Origin: Acidobacteriota bacterium | GTDB lineage: Bacteria; Acidobacteriota; Terriglobia; UBA7540 | Reading direction: 5' to 3' | Assembly: GCA_003171295.1 (NCBI GenBank) | Contig: PMYF01000435.1 | Coordinates: 1-12,996 of the forward strand | DNA length: 12,996 nt | Shown: positions 7,784 to 12,996 of the stretch, piece after piece | Position numbering within the stretch: the first letter of the stretch is position 1 | Layout: the number at the start of each line of letters is the position of its first letter | Notes under the pieces: generated by a model | Seen by the model: only the letters and a program-made list of their open reading frames with translations | What the model was told of the DNA's origin: nothing | Database searches by the model: none | Translations under genes and position numbers: made by a program

Positions 7784-8929
7784 ATGCGGATCGCTCTCTT
7801 TTCAGAAGCATTCCAGCCCCAAGTCAACGGGGTCGTGAGAACGCAGGTCGAGCTTGTCCGCTATCTTTGCGGGCGCGGGCACGAGGTTCTGCAAGCCGTC
7901 CCCTACTACAAGGCTAACGCCAGACAGGAACAGGTCGTGGAGTTCAGGGCCGTACCTTTTCCGCTCTATCCGGAAATGCCCATCATTCTCCCGCACTGGA
8001 GATTTCACCGCCGGGAATTTGAGAGAGTGGAAGCATTCAAACCGGACTTGGTTCATCTGATGAGTCCGGGTGTGCTGGCCTATTTCGGGCAGCTCTGGGC
8101 AAGAAGGCACGGATGTCCCGTGGTTGCATCTTACGAAACCGATATCATCCGTTATATGCACTACTATGGTTTCGGTAGGTTCGAGCCTCAACTCTGGCGT
8201 TATCTGCGCTGGCTATTTAACAATTGTCACCACACCTACGTCCCTTCCCAGGTGACGAAGAATCAATTGATAAACGCCGGCATTCGCGATGTTCGAATAT
8301 TCGAGCGTGGCGTGGATAACGTGCTATTCCATCCCGGCAAACGAAGCGAAGCTGTCCGAAAATCATTTGGGGTCGAACCTGGCGGTACGCTGGTGCTGTA
8401 TGCCGGCAGGCTATCGAAGGAGAAGAATTTGGACGTTTTGTTGAGAGCTTTCACGCGACTGGCAGGGGAGCATCCCAAAATGCGCTTGGTCGTAACAGGA
8501 GACGGGCCACGCCGGCGGGCTTTAGTACGGTCGTTCACGAGTCCAGGCATAACATTCACAAGCTGGAAGGGAGGTGAAGAACTGGCGACGTTGTTTGCTT
8601 CGGCTGATGTCTTTGCTCTGCCCTCAAGCACAGAAACACTGAGTTTGGTTTCATTGGAGTCTATGGCCTCTGGGATCCCGGTTTTGGCCATGAATGCAGG
8701 AGGCGTACGAGACATCGTAGAACACGAGAGGACCGGCCTTCTGGCTAATTCGGTGCTGGAGTTTGAGTGCGGTCTTCGCCGTTTGGTCAAGGATATCCCA
8801 CTCCGCGCCAGGCTCGGATTGAATGGCCGCAGGTACGCGGAAGACAAGACGTGGTCCCGCGCCTTTGAAAGCCTGGAACGTGACTACTTTGAGTCACTGA
8901 CGGAAAGGACTGAGAGTCTGCCTCCATGA
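7784..8929 (+). CDS. Family GT4 glycosyltransferase, MgtA/SQD2-like
   Basis: A 381-residue GT-B fold retaining glycosyltransferase of family GT4. The N-terminal acceptor domain opens with MRIALFSEAFQPQVNGVVRT, typical of the MgtA mannosyltransferase/SQD2 branch, and continues with SYETDIIRYMHYYGFG (116-131). The donor domain shows YAGRLSKEKN (206-215), VTGDGP (237-242) and the EX7E motif, E284 and E292, within STETLSLVSLE, followed by MASGIPV. Proteins of this branch transfer hexoses from nucleotide sugars to membrane lipids or phosphatidylinositol-like acceptors at the inner leaflet; donor and acceptor here are unknown. The start is uncertain. The ATG at 7784 matches the family N-terminus but lacks a clear ribosome site. 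In-frame alternatives are GTG 7655, ATG 7700 and ATG 7733, all also without a good site. The membrane protein gene ends 142 bases upstream, and co-transcription is likely. Confidence 0.88.
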   Translation: MRIALFSEAFQPQVNGVVRTQVELVRYLCGRGHEVLQAVPYYKANARQEQVVEFRAVPFPLYPEMPIILPHWRFHRREFERVEAFKPDLVHLMSPGVLAYFGQLWARRHGCPVVASYETDIIRYMHYYGFGRFEPQLWRYLRWLFNNCHHTYVPSQVTKNQLINAGIRDVRIFERGVDNVLFHPGKRSEAVRKSFGVEPGGTLVLYAGRLSKEKNLDVLLRAFTRLAGEHPKMRLVVTGDGPRRRALVRSFTSPGITFTSWKGGEELATLFASADVFALPSSTETLSLVSLESMASGIPVLAMNAGGVRDIVEHERTGLLANSVLEFECGLRRLVKDIPLRARLGLNGRRYAEDKTWSRAFESLERDYFESLTERTESLPP

Positions 8930-9049
8930 AACCAAGAACAACCCGCCGGGGCACGGAATTCGCAGCATGTCGAACTCCGCGGTGCTTTTCTTGCCGGTGA
9001 GCGGCTGTAACCGGGACCTCGCAACGGCTGCTTGGAGACGGCGGCTGCG

Positions 9050-9070
9050 GCGCAAATCCCAGGATTGCGC
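9050..9070. terminator. Hairpin between convergent glycosyltransferase and FKBP genes
   Basis: GCGCAA (9050-9055) pairs with TTGCGC (9065-9070), with a possible TC/GA extension after a bulged A. It sits directly after the FKBP stop codon and about 120 bases after the glycosyltransferase stop. A T-rich stretch follows on the plus strand; none follows on the minus strand. Terminator function is a guess from position. Confidence 0.3.
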
Positions 9071-9556
9071 TTACTTGATCTTAAGCAGCTCGACGTCGAA
9101 GGTCAGCGTCGAATTGGGCGGAATCACTCCCGGGTAGCCGCCTGGGCCGTAGGCGAGCGCCGGAGGGATAACCAGCTTGCGCTTGCCTCCTATATGCATT
9201 GAGCCCACGCCTTCGTCCCACCCCTTGATCACCTGTCCGCGGCCCAGCTGGAATTCGAAGGGCCGCTTGCCGACGGAGGTGTCAAATACCTTACCATTCG
9301 TGAATTTGCCGGTGTAGTTGACGACGACCGTATTGCCCTCTTTCGGCTGCGTGCCCTTGCCCACCAGCACGTCCCGGAACTTCAAGCCGGATGGGGTGGT
9401 TGTCCACGCCGGGGCGGCAGCAGTCTTGGCGCCAGGCGTCGTAGCCGCCTTGGTTGTCGCAGTTTTGGTAGGCGGCTGCTGTGCACTGGTCTGTGCGAAG
9501 AGAATTGCAGCCGAAACGAAACTTAAAAGAAAAACGCTTAGGATGGTTCGCCTCAT
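9071..9556 (-). CDS. Secreted FKBP-type peptidyl-prolyl cis-trans isomerase
   Basis: A 161-residue exported prolyl isomerase. The signal peptide occupies about residues 1-25 (hydrophobic core 5-20, cleavage near A21-A25); there is no lipobox cysteine. An Ala/Thr/Lys/Pro-rich flexible linker (26-55) leads to a single FKBP domain (57-161). Binding-pocket residues are present: Y81, F91-D92 (VFDTS), V109-I110 and W113 (VIKGWDEG), Y136 (IPPALAYG) and the closing IPPNSTLTFDVELL. The family is known to speed folding of proline-containing proteins, here in the periplasm or outside the cell. The ATG at 9556 is preferred over an upstream in-frame start at 9598 because AGGAAGG lies just before it and the signal peptide follows immediately. 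It has its own promoter and looks monocistronic. Confidence 0.95.
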   Translation of the reverse strand: MRRTILSVFLLSFVSAAILFAQTSAQQPPTKTATTKAATTPGAKTAAAPAWTTTPSGLKFRDVLVGKGTQPKEGNTVVVNYTGKFTNGKVFDTSVGKRPFEFQLGRGQVIKGWDEGVGSMHIGGKRKLVIPPALAYGPGGYPGVIPPNSTLTFDVELLKIK

Positions 9557-9588
9557 AGTCCTTCCTTTCGAAAGAAGTTGCGGCGGGT

Positions 9589-9617
9589 AAAATATCAAGA
9601 CCTGGGAGGCAATTCAA
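9589..9617 (-). promoter_or_regulatory. Promoter of the FKBP gene
   Basis: On the minus strand, TTGAAT (9617-9612) and TATTTT (9594-9589) are 17 bases apart, each 4 of 6 to consensus, and the -10 is extended by TGA just upstream. Transcription would begin near 9582, giving a leader of about 26 bases with the ribosome site inside it. Confidence 0.5.
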
Positions 9618-9686
9618 CTGGAAGGGGCCGGCAGGGAAGTTGCAGCTCTTTCACCCCGCGAGGCTGGCCTTTCGCTCCCGAAATCC

Positions 9687-9780
9687 CCGGACACCCGCAG
9701 AGCCTGGAACCTGGGTCCGGGCTACACTCTCCGGACACCCGCAGAGGTTTCGCTCCGAGGGCCGCAAAGGGCTCTGCGGG
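9687..9780. repeat. 16-bp direct repeat pair with an inverted partial copy
   Basis: CCGGACACCCGCAGAG occurs at 9687-9702 and again at 9731-9746, 44 bases apart. The nonamer TTTCGCTCC also occurs twice, at 9670-9678 and 9748-9756. CTCTGCGGG at 9772-9780 is the exact reverse complement of CCCGCAGAG at 9738-9746, so a 9-bp stem with a 25-base loop can form. It lies just downstream of the beta-barrel protein gene and upstream of the FKBP promoter. Two copies are too few for a CRISPR array. Confidence 0.7.
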
Positions 9781-9795
9781 CGGTGGTGTGCGCTC

Positions 9796-10377
9796 CTAAT
9801 ACCCTGACATTCTGCGGCCATATCCACCGAAGTACCAGCGTGCTGAGATGGTGGTAAATGAGCTCAGGGGACCGTTCTTTCCGAGGTCGGCCGCGCCCAG
9901 GTTGTTTTCGTATTTTCCCAACCAGTCCACCCGGTGAGTAGTCAGACGGAGCTCAAGGTTCCGCGTCACGCTTAATCCGATGCCGGCAGCGCGCTCCAAA
10001 GCGATGGGCGATATGGAATTGGTGTACTGAAATTGCGGAATATTACTGCCCATATACGCATGGGGCTCCAGAAAGACAAAGAGACGGTGCAACGGCCCCG
10101 TGGCGACGGGACGGAGCTCCATGAAGCCGCTGCCCACATAGCGGGCGAACGCCGCGCAAGACGCCTTGGTCGTCCCGAGGGCACCGGCCCAGGCCCCGCA
10201 GCGATTCAAATCCGGTTCGTTGTGAGGTGGCGCAACCGCAAAGTCGACGAAACCACTGACCCAATTCTTGGGGAAGATTTTGCGTTCGGTGGTCAGTTCC
10301 TCCCGGAAGCCATCGGCGGCCAGCGCGGAAGAGATTGAGGCCAGGATCAATACAACAACAGCCAGGATACCACGCAT
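9796..10377 (-). CDS. Secreted protein, probable small outer-membrane beta-barrel, function unknown
   Basis: A 193-residue exported protein that I do not recognise. The signal peptide covers about residues 1-20, with an ALA-A cleavage site. The mature part has alternating hydrophobic/polar strands with aromatic residues, such as RLFVFLEPHAYMG (98-110), LELRLTTHRVDWLGKY (141-156) and the closing FTTISARWYFGGYG (174-187). This pattern is typical of small outer-membrane beta-barrels or their periplasmic relatives. Cysteines C60 and C74 could form a disulphide. The wording 'GIGLSVTRNLELRLTTHRVDWL' style of segment (132-152) recalls opacity-like barrels, without proof. The ATG at 10377 has GAGGTG about seven bases upstream and opens into the signal peptide; an in-frame start at 10473 would bury the signal sequence. 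Confidence 0.7.
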   Translation of the reverse strand: MRGILAVVVLILASISSALAADGFREELTTERKIFPKNWVSGFVDFAVAPPHNEPDLNRCGAWAGALGTTKASCAAFARYVGSGFMELRPVATGPLHRLFVFLEPHAYMGSNIPQFQYTNSISPIALERAAGIGLSVTRNLELRLTTHRVDWLGKYENNLGAADLGKNGPLSSFTTISARWYFGGYGRRMSGY

Positions 10378-10944
10378 GTTTGCACCTCGCGATTGCTGGG
10401 CGTACTTAGACAGGATTGCAGCCCTAAGATTCCCTCGGTGCGTATATATATACCACGACGGGATGCTGTCCACAGGGATTTAACGCACGGTGTAGACTGA
10501 GTTAGCTGGATGAGCGGATGAGGGGGGGAGTCGAGGATTCTGCTTTCCCCCTTCGTGCGCTTGAATGCGGAATTCTCGACTGAGATGGTGATTTCGCGGT
10601 TGATCAAGAAGAGAACGTACAAGCGAAACTCGGCGCCGCAACTGACCGGAAACCAGAGGCCCCGCATCGAAGCGGCGATATTGCATGTCATATCCGAATC
10701 CCGGAAGGTCCCTGCCCAGTAGCGCGCGGATGATGGATGGGATTCTGCGGGAGAGGTGGGTGAACACCCGGAGGGGCTCAGCTTCTGCGGCATCGATCAG
10801 GGCTTCTCCCTCCCACGTGAAGTTGCCCTTGTCGAGTGGGCGGAAGCGGACGCGATACGCTCGGCGACTGCGGGAAGTTTCTTCATCCGCCAGCTCGAAG
10901 ATGTACTGCTTCTGCTTTCGATTGATCGTTGATTGCGTTGTCAC
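10347..10944 (-). pseudogene. Frameshifted gene, secreted-type protein with WEGEALID/VFTHLSRRIP motif
   Basis: Two minus-strand frames carry halves of one protein. The first, from 10944 to about 10664, reads RVRFRPLDKGNFTWEGEALI followed by RVFTHLSRRIPSIIRALLG and ends in YRRFDAG. The second continues smoothly from about 10660 as LWFPVSCGAEFRLYVLFLIN, then REITISVENSAFKRTKGESRI near 10536. Dropping one G from the GGGG run (plus-strand CCCC at 10660-10663) restores YRRFDAGLWFPVS. From memory this pattern resembles uncharacterised acidobacterial proteins; the function is not known to me. After ESRI the second frame runs on to a stop at 10347, overlapping the next gene, so the original stop is probably lost too. 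The first frame is open upstream of the GTG at 10944 to about 11121 with no ATG or signal peptide, suggesting an eroded 5' end. A sequencing error at the G run is the main alternative. Confidence 0.65.
10445..10472 (-). promoter_or_regulatory. Promoter of the small secreted beta-barrel gene
   Basis: On the minus strand, TGGACA (10472-10467, 5 of 6 to the -35 consensus) and TATATA (10450-10445) are 16 bases apart, in a run of alternating T and A. Transcription would start near 10438 with a leader of about 60 bases. The promoter lies inside the trailing part of the broken gene upstream. Confidence 0.5.
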
Positions 10945-11311
10945 GAAAACCCTGGACCAGATCGCCGCGCCAAGGTCCGGGAAATTCCGGGTGCGCGGGC
11001 AAGTGCTCAGTAGGCGGACATCCCTCTGTCCCGATGAATCTCCATCTCGTCTATATGGCTCCGATTCCCCAACCAGGGGTAACTTAGAGGTAGTTTGCGC
11101 TTTTTCACACCATCAGTGGGATGATGTCTGTCATTTTACGCATTGATGGCGGATCAAGTTTGAGTTTTCGGCGAAATAGACACAAAGTTAGGTCTCCTAT
11201 AAGTTCTTTATTTACTTCACGTCCTTGATTAGGTCCAATAGGAATCTGCCATAGAATTATTTGGCAAACCGGTTGCCCTGCATAGAGGTGCGAGGGACTT
11301 CGGGTCCTAGG

Positions 11312-11331
11312 AACCTGGATAAAACCAGGTT
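11312..11331. repeat. Perfect 7-bp stem-loop
   Basis: AACCTGG (11312-11318) pairs with CCAGGTT (11325-11331) around an ATAAAA loop. It abuts the larger inverted repeat that begins at 11333, and an 8-bp palindrome, TCCTAGGA, lies just to its left. Confidence 0.6.
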
Positions 11332-11332
11332 G

Positions 11333-11380
11333 GGGGGTTGGAGATAACGGAAATCGGACGAACCGTGATCTCCAGCCCCC
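11333..11380. repeat. 18-bp imperfect inverted repeat forming a strong hairpin
   Basis: The arm at 11333-11350 (starting GGGGGTTGGAGAT) is complementary to 11363-11380 (ending ATCTCCAGCCCCC) at 16 of 18 positions. One of the two differences is a G-U wobble if the plus strand is transcribed. The loop is 12 bases. No T-run follows on either strand, so a simple terminator is unlikely. It ends 67 bases before the start codon of the 144-residue protein gene, where it could be a 5' leader structure, or be the remains of a mobile element. Confidence 0.65.
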
Positions 11381-11447
11381 ATAAATAAGGTCAAGCGCGG
11401 TCATCGGGCAAACCCTCAGCAGAAGAACATTTTTTCAGAGGCACGTG

Positions 11448-11882
11448 ATGTCGGACCTCACGCAATTCCATTGTTGTCAGTCGGCGCGGATCGCCTCGCA
11501 GGCGCCGAGGCGCGGGGCGCAGGTGGAAATCCTCGCGCCGGCTCGGAATTTTGTGCCTCTTTCCAGTGCTGCTCCCGAGCTTCCGGTCGCCTGGCAGGTG
11601 ACGCACTCCGGCAATCTGCCCTTTGCAAGTAATCCTTCGGACTCCGCCCCCCGCAAGGATGCAAGCGAGCTCGTCAGGCGAGAGACGCCGTCGTTGCTCG
11701 ACGGCCTGATGAATTTCAGCGAGCCGCAGTCATTGTTCACCGGCGAGGCAGCGCTGCTGCGGCAGGGCGGTTCGAGTGGGAGGCACGATCCCGCCTGTTA
11801 CTTGCCGCAGGAAGAGATGGAAATGCCTGAGCAGGTCATGGCAATGGAAGACGACGTGCTCTTAGGAAAGCAGGCTGCGTAA
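11448..11882 (+). CDS. Unrecognised 144-residue protein next to a radical SAM enzyme
   Basis: I do not recognise this protein. It has no signal peptide or membrane helix and appears cytoplasmic, rich in Ser, Pro, Ala and Glu, and perhaps partly disordered. Codon third positions are strongly G/C, as in the established genes nearby, which supports it being real. The ATG at 11448 has AGAGG six bases upstream; the GTG at 11445 is an alternative. Notable features are H8-C9-C10, a third cysteine at C117 (PACYLP), and an acidic, Met-rich C-terminus. An internal in-frame ATG at 11817 is preceded by AGGAAGAG and could start a separate 21-residue peptide ending EDDVLLGKQAA. The radical SAM gene follows after 35 bp, so co-transcription is likely. 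A substrate, precursor or partner role for that enzyme is possible but unproven. Confidence 0.6.
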   Translation: MSDLTQFHCCQSARIASQAPRRGAQVEILAPARNFVPLSSAAPELPVAWQVTHSGNLPFASNPSDSAPRKDASELVRRETPSLLDGLMNFSEPQSLFTGEAALLRQGGSSGRHDPACYLPQEEMEMPEQVMAMEDDVLLGKQAA

Positions 11883-11917
11883 AACAGCTAGTTCGAACAT
11901 CGAGTCGTGCGCCACTG

Positions 11918-12996
11918 ATGAAAACTGCAACTAACAAACCGCGGCTCGTTTTTTGGGAGGTGACCAAGGGTTGTAACCTGCGTTGCATCCACTGTCGCGC
12001 CACCGCTACGGAACTCTCATCGTCACTAGACCTACCTACGACCAAAGCCCTGAACATAATAAAGCAAGTCTCTCAGCTATCCCTACCTATCCTTGTTCTA
12101 AGCGGTGGCGAACCTCTTTTTCGCGCTGACATTTTTGAATTGGCCCGTTACGCGCGCGAGTGCGGATTGCGCGTGGCACTGGCTACCAATGGAACTCTGG
12201 TCAACAAGGAAGTCGCCCGTAAGATCGTGGATGCCGGCGTGCGCCGCGTCTCCATCAGCTTGGACGGAGCGGACGCCGCCACCCACGACGCCTTTCGAGG
12301 TATCCCGGGGGCTTTCGAGGGCGCCCTCGCGGGCCTGCGAAATTTGAAAGAGCTCGGCATGTCGGTGCAGATCAACATGACCATCGCGCGCCACAATGCC
12401 CACCAGCTTCCCGCGGTGCTGGAGATGGTACGCGGGCTGGGTGCAGACGCGCTGCACACTTTCCTGCTGGTTCCGGTGGGCTGCGGCGTGGACATCGCCG
12501 CGGAGCAGATGGTCCCCGCCGACGAGTACGAAAAAATACTGAACTGGTTCTACGACCGTGCCCAGGAAGGCGGCATCGAGTTGAAAGCCACGTGCGCGCC
12601 CCACTACTTTCGCGTAGCGCGCCAGCGTCGCGCCGCCGAGCGTCGCGTCGCTTCCCTGGCGCCGTCCATCTCCGGCGGCAACGGGGATGCGATCGGCTCC
12701 ACAGAAATGACCCTGCCCGGCTCCACGGGAATCGGGCTCCATCCGCACGCCGGGCATCCGGATGGCATGCAGGCCGTGACCAAAGGCTGTCTCGCGGGCA
12801 CCGGCGTCTGCTTCATATCTCATCAGGGTGAGGTCTATCCCTGTGGCTACCTGCCGGTCCTAGCCGGCAACCTCAACCAGCAGACTTTCGCGGAGATTTG
12901 GGAGAACGCTCCCGTGTTCGAGCAGCTCCGGGACACCGGCAATCTGAAAGGCAAGTGCGGCTATTGCGAGTTCCGCAACATTTGTATGGGATGCCG
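11918..12996 (+). CDS. Radical SAM/SPASM enzyme, NirJ/AhbC/AhbD-like, 3' end beyond window
   Basis: The first 359 residues are visible; the frame is open to the right edge. VFWEVTKGCNLRCIHCRA carries the radical SAM cluster cysteines C19, C23 and C26 (CxxxCxxC), and LSGGEPL (61-67) is the SAM-binding GGE motif. TNGTL and SISLDGA (112-118) follow as usual. ATCAPHYFR (225-232, C226) and TKGCLAGTGVCFISHQGEVYPCGYLP (288-313) resemble the heme d1/alternative heme enzymes NirJ, AhbC and AhbD. The C-terminal SPASM domain, binding auxiliary [4Fe-4S], has C291, C298, C309 and CGYCEFRNICMGC (C347, C350, C356, C359). Possible roles are a heme or tetrapyrrole side-chain step, or peptide modification; the sequence does not decide. 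Residues 241-288 form a Gly/Ser/His-rich insert that is probably flexible. The ATG at 11918 is the only sensible start; no clear Shine-Dalgarno is present, so translation may be coupled to the upstream gene. Confidence 0.88.
   Translation, partial: MKTATNKPRLVFWEVTKGCNLRCIHCRATATELSSSLDLPTTKALNIIKQVSQLSLPILVLSGGEPLFRADIFELARYARECGLRVALATNGTLVNKEVARKIVDAGVRRVSISLDGADAATHDAFRGIPGAFEGALAGLRNLKELGMSVQINMTIARHNAHQLPAVLEMVRGLGADALHTFLLVPVGCGVDIAAEQMVPADEYEKILNWFYDRAQEGGIELKATCAPHYFRVARQRRAAERRVASLAPSISGGNGDAIGSTEMTLPGSTGIGLHPHAGHPDGMQAVTKGCLAGTGVCFISHQGEVYPCGYLPVLAGNLNQQTFAEIWENAPVFEQLRDTGNLKGKCGYCEFRNICMGC

Larger units (their letters stand above)
11105..11404 (-). pseudogene. Possible gene fragment, faintly like the C-terminus of a dCTP deaminase/dUTPase-type protein
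   Basis: A 99-residue minus-strand frame with lower third-position GC than its neighbours. Its middle, LYAGQPVCQIILWQIPIGP, loosely resembles the 'G-x-P/R-I-C-Q' strand of the dCTP deaminase/dUTPase fold. NKELIGDLTLCLFRRKLKLD further on also reads like real protein. No catalytic motif is present, the first 20 residues fall inside a large inverted repeat, and there is no convincing ribosome site. It may be the tail of a decayed gene, or chance. Confidence 0.2.
11122..11447. other. Lower-GC region with large hairpins upstream of the orphan/radical SAM pair
   Basis: About 325 bp with more A and T than the flanking genes. It contains a possible decayed gene fragment on the minus strand and two stem-loops, listed separately. 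TAGAAT at 11252-11257 resembles a -10 element but lacks a spaced -35. No tRNA, known riboswitch or intact gene was recognised. Confidence 0.55.

Noticed and set aside
9687..9746. CRISPR array
   Set aside because: Only two 16-bp copies, below array length, with no leader or cas genes seen.
11333..11380. Integron attC site or intrinsic terminator
   Set aside because: The arms lack attC core consensus GTTRRRY/RYYYAAC and no T-run follows on either strand.
11889..11900. tRNA T-loop-like GTTCGAAC
   Set aside because: It is an isolated 8-bp palindrome; no D-arm, anticodon arm or acceptor stem can be fitted around it.
12098..12823. 241-residue minus frame within the radical SAM gene
   Set aside because: Antisense shadow; the plus frame carries all radical SAM and SPASM cysteine motifs.

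Overview
This 13-kb window looks like chromosomal DNA from a GC-rich Gram-negative bacterium, most likely a member of Acidobacteriota. That placement is an inference from remembered protein styles (the radical SAM/SPASM enzyme, the secreted FKBP and the disrupted gene near 10.7 kb) and from strong G/C preference at third codon positions. No rRNA, tRNA, CRISPR array or intact insertion sequence was seen.

Left part (1-4612). A minus-strand penicillin-binding protein 2 gene (cell elongation) runs off the left edge. Across a 306-bp divergent intergenic region lies a plus-strand secreted serine hydrolase of the class C beta-lactamase/DD-peptidase family. A 388-bp spacer with stacked hairpins follows, then an MFS exporter.

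Middle (4618-8929). glmS (minus strand) is convergent with the exporter, with only 5 bp between stop codons. It makes glucosamine-6-phosphate, the entry point to UDP-GlcNAc and hence peptidoglycan and LPS. Divergent from it are a histidine-containing, roughly seven-helix membrane protein of unknown function and a GT4 glycosyltransferase, probably co-transcribed. Most of this half therefore concerns the cell envelope.

Right part (9071-12996). On the minus strand are a secreted FKBP-type peptidyl-prolyl isomerase, a small secreted protein that is probably an outer-membrane beta-barrel, and a gene broken by a one-base frameshift. Next comes about 320 bp of lower-GC, hairpin-rich DNA that may hold a decayed gene fragment. 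A plus-strand pair then begins: an unrecognised 144-residue protein, and 35 bp downstream a radical SAM/SPASM enzyme of the NirJ/AhbC/AhbD-like group, cut by the right edge. This pair is the best candidate for an undescribed system here. The evidence is limited to adjacency, coding character and the enzyme family.

All product calls come from reading motifs by eye; no database search was run.
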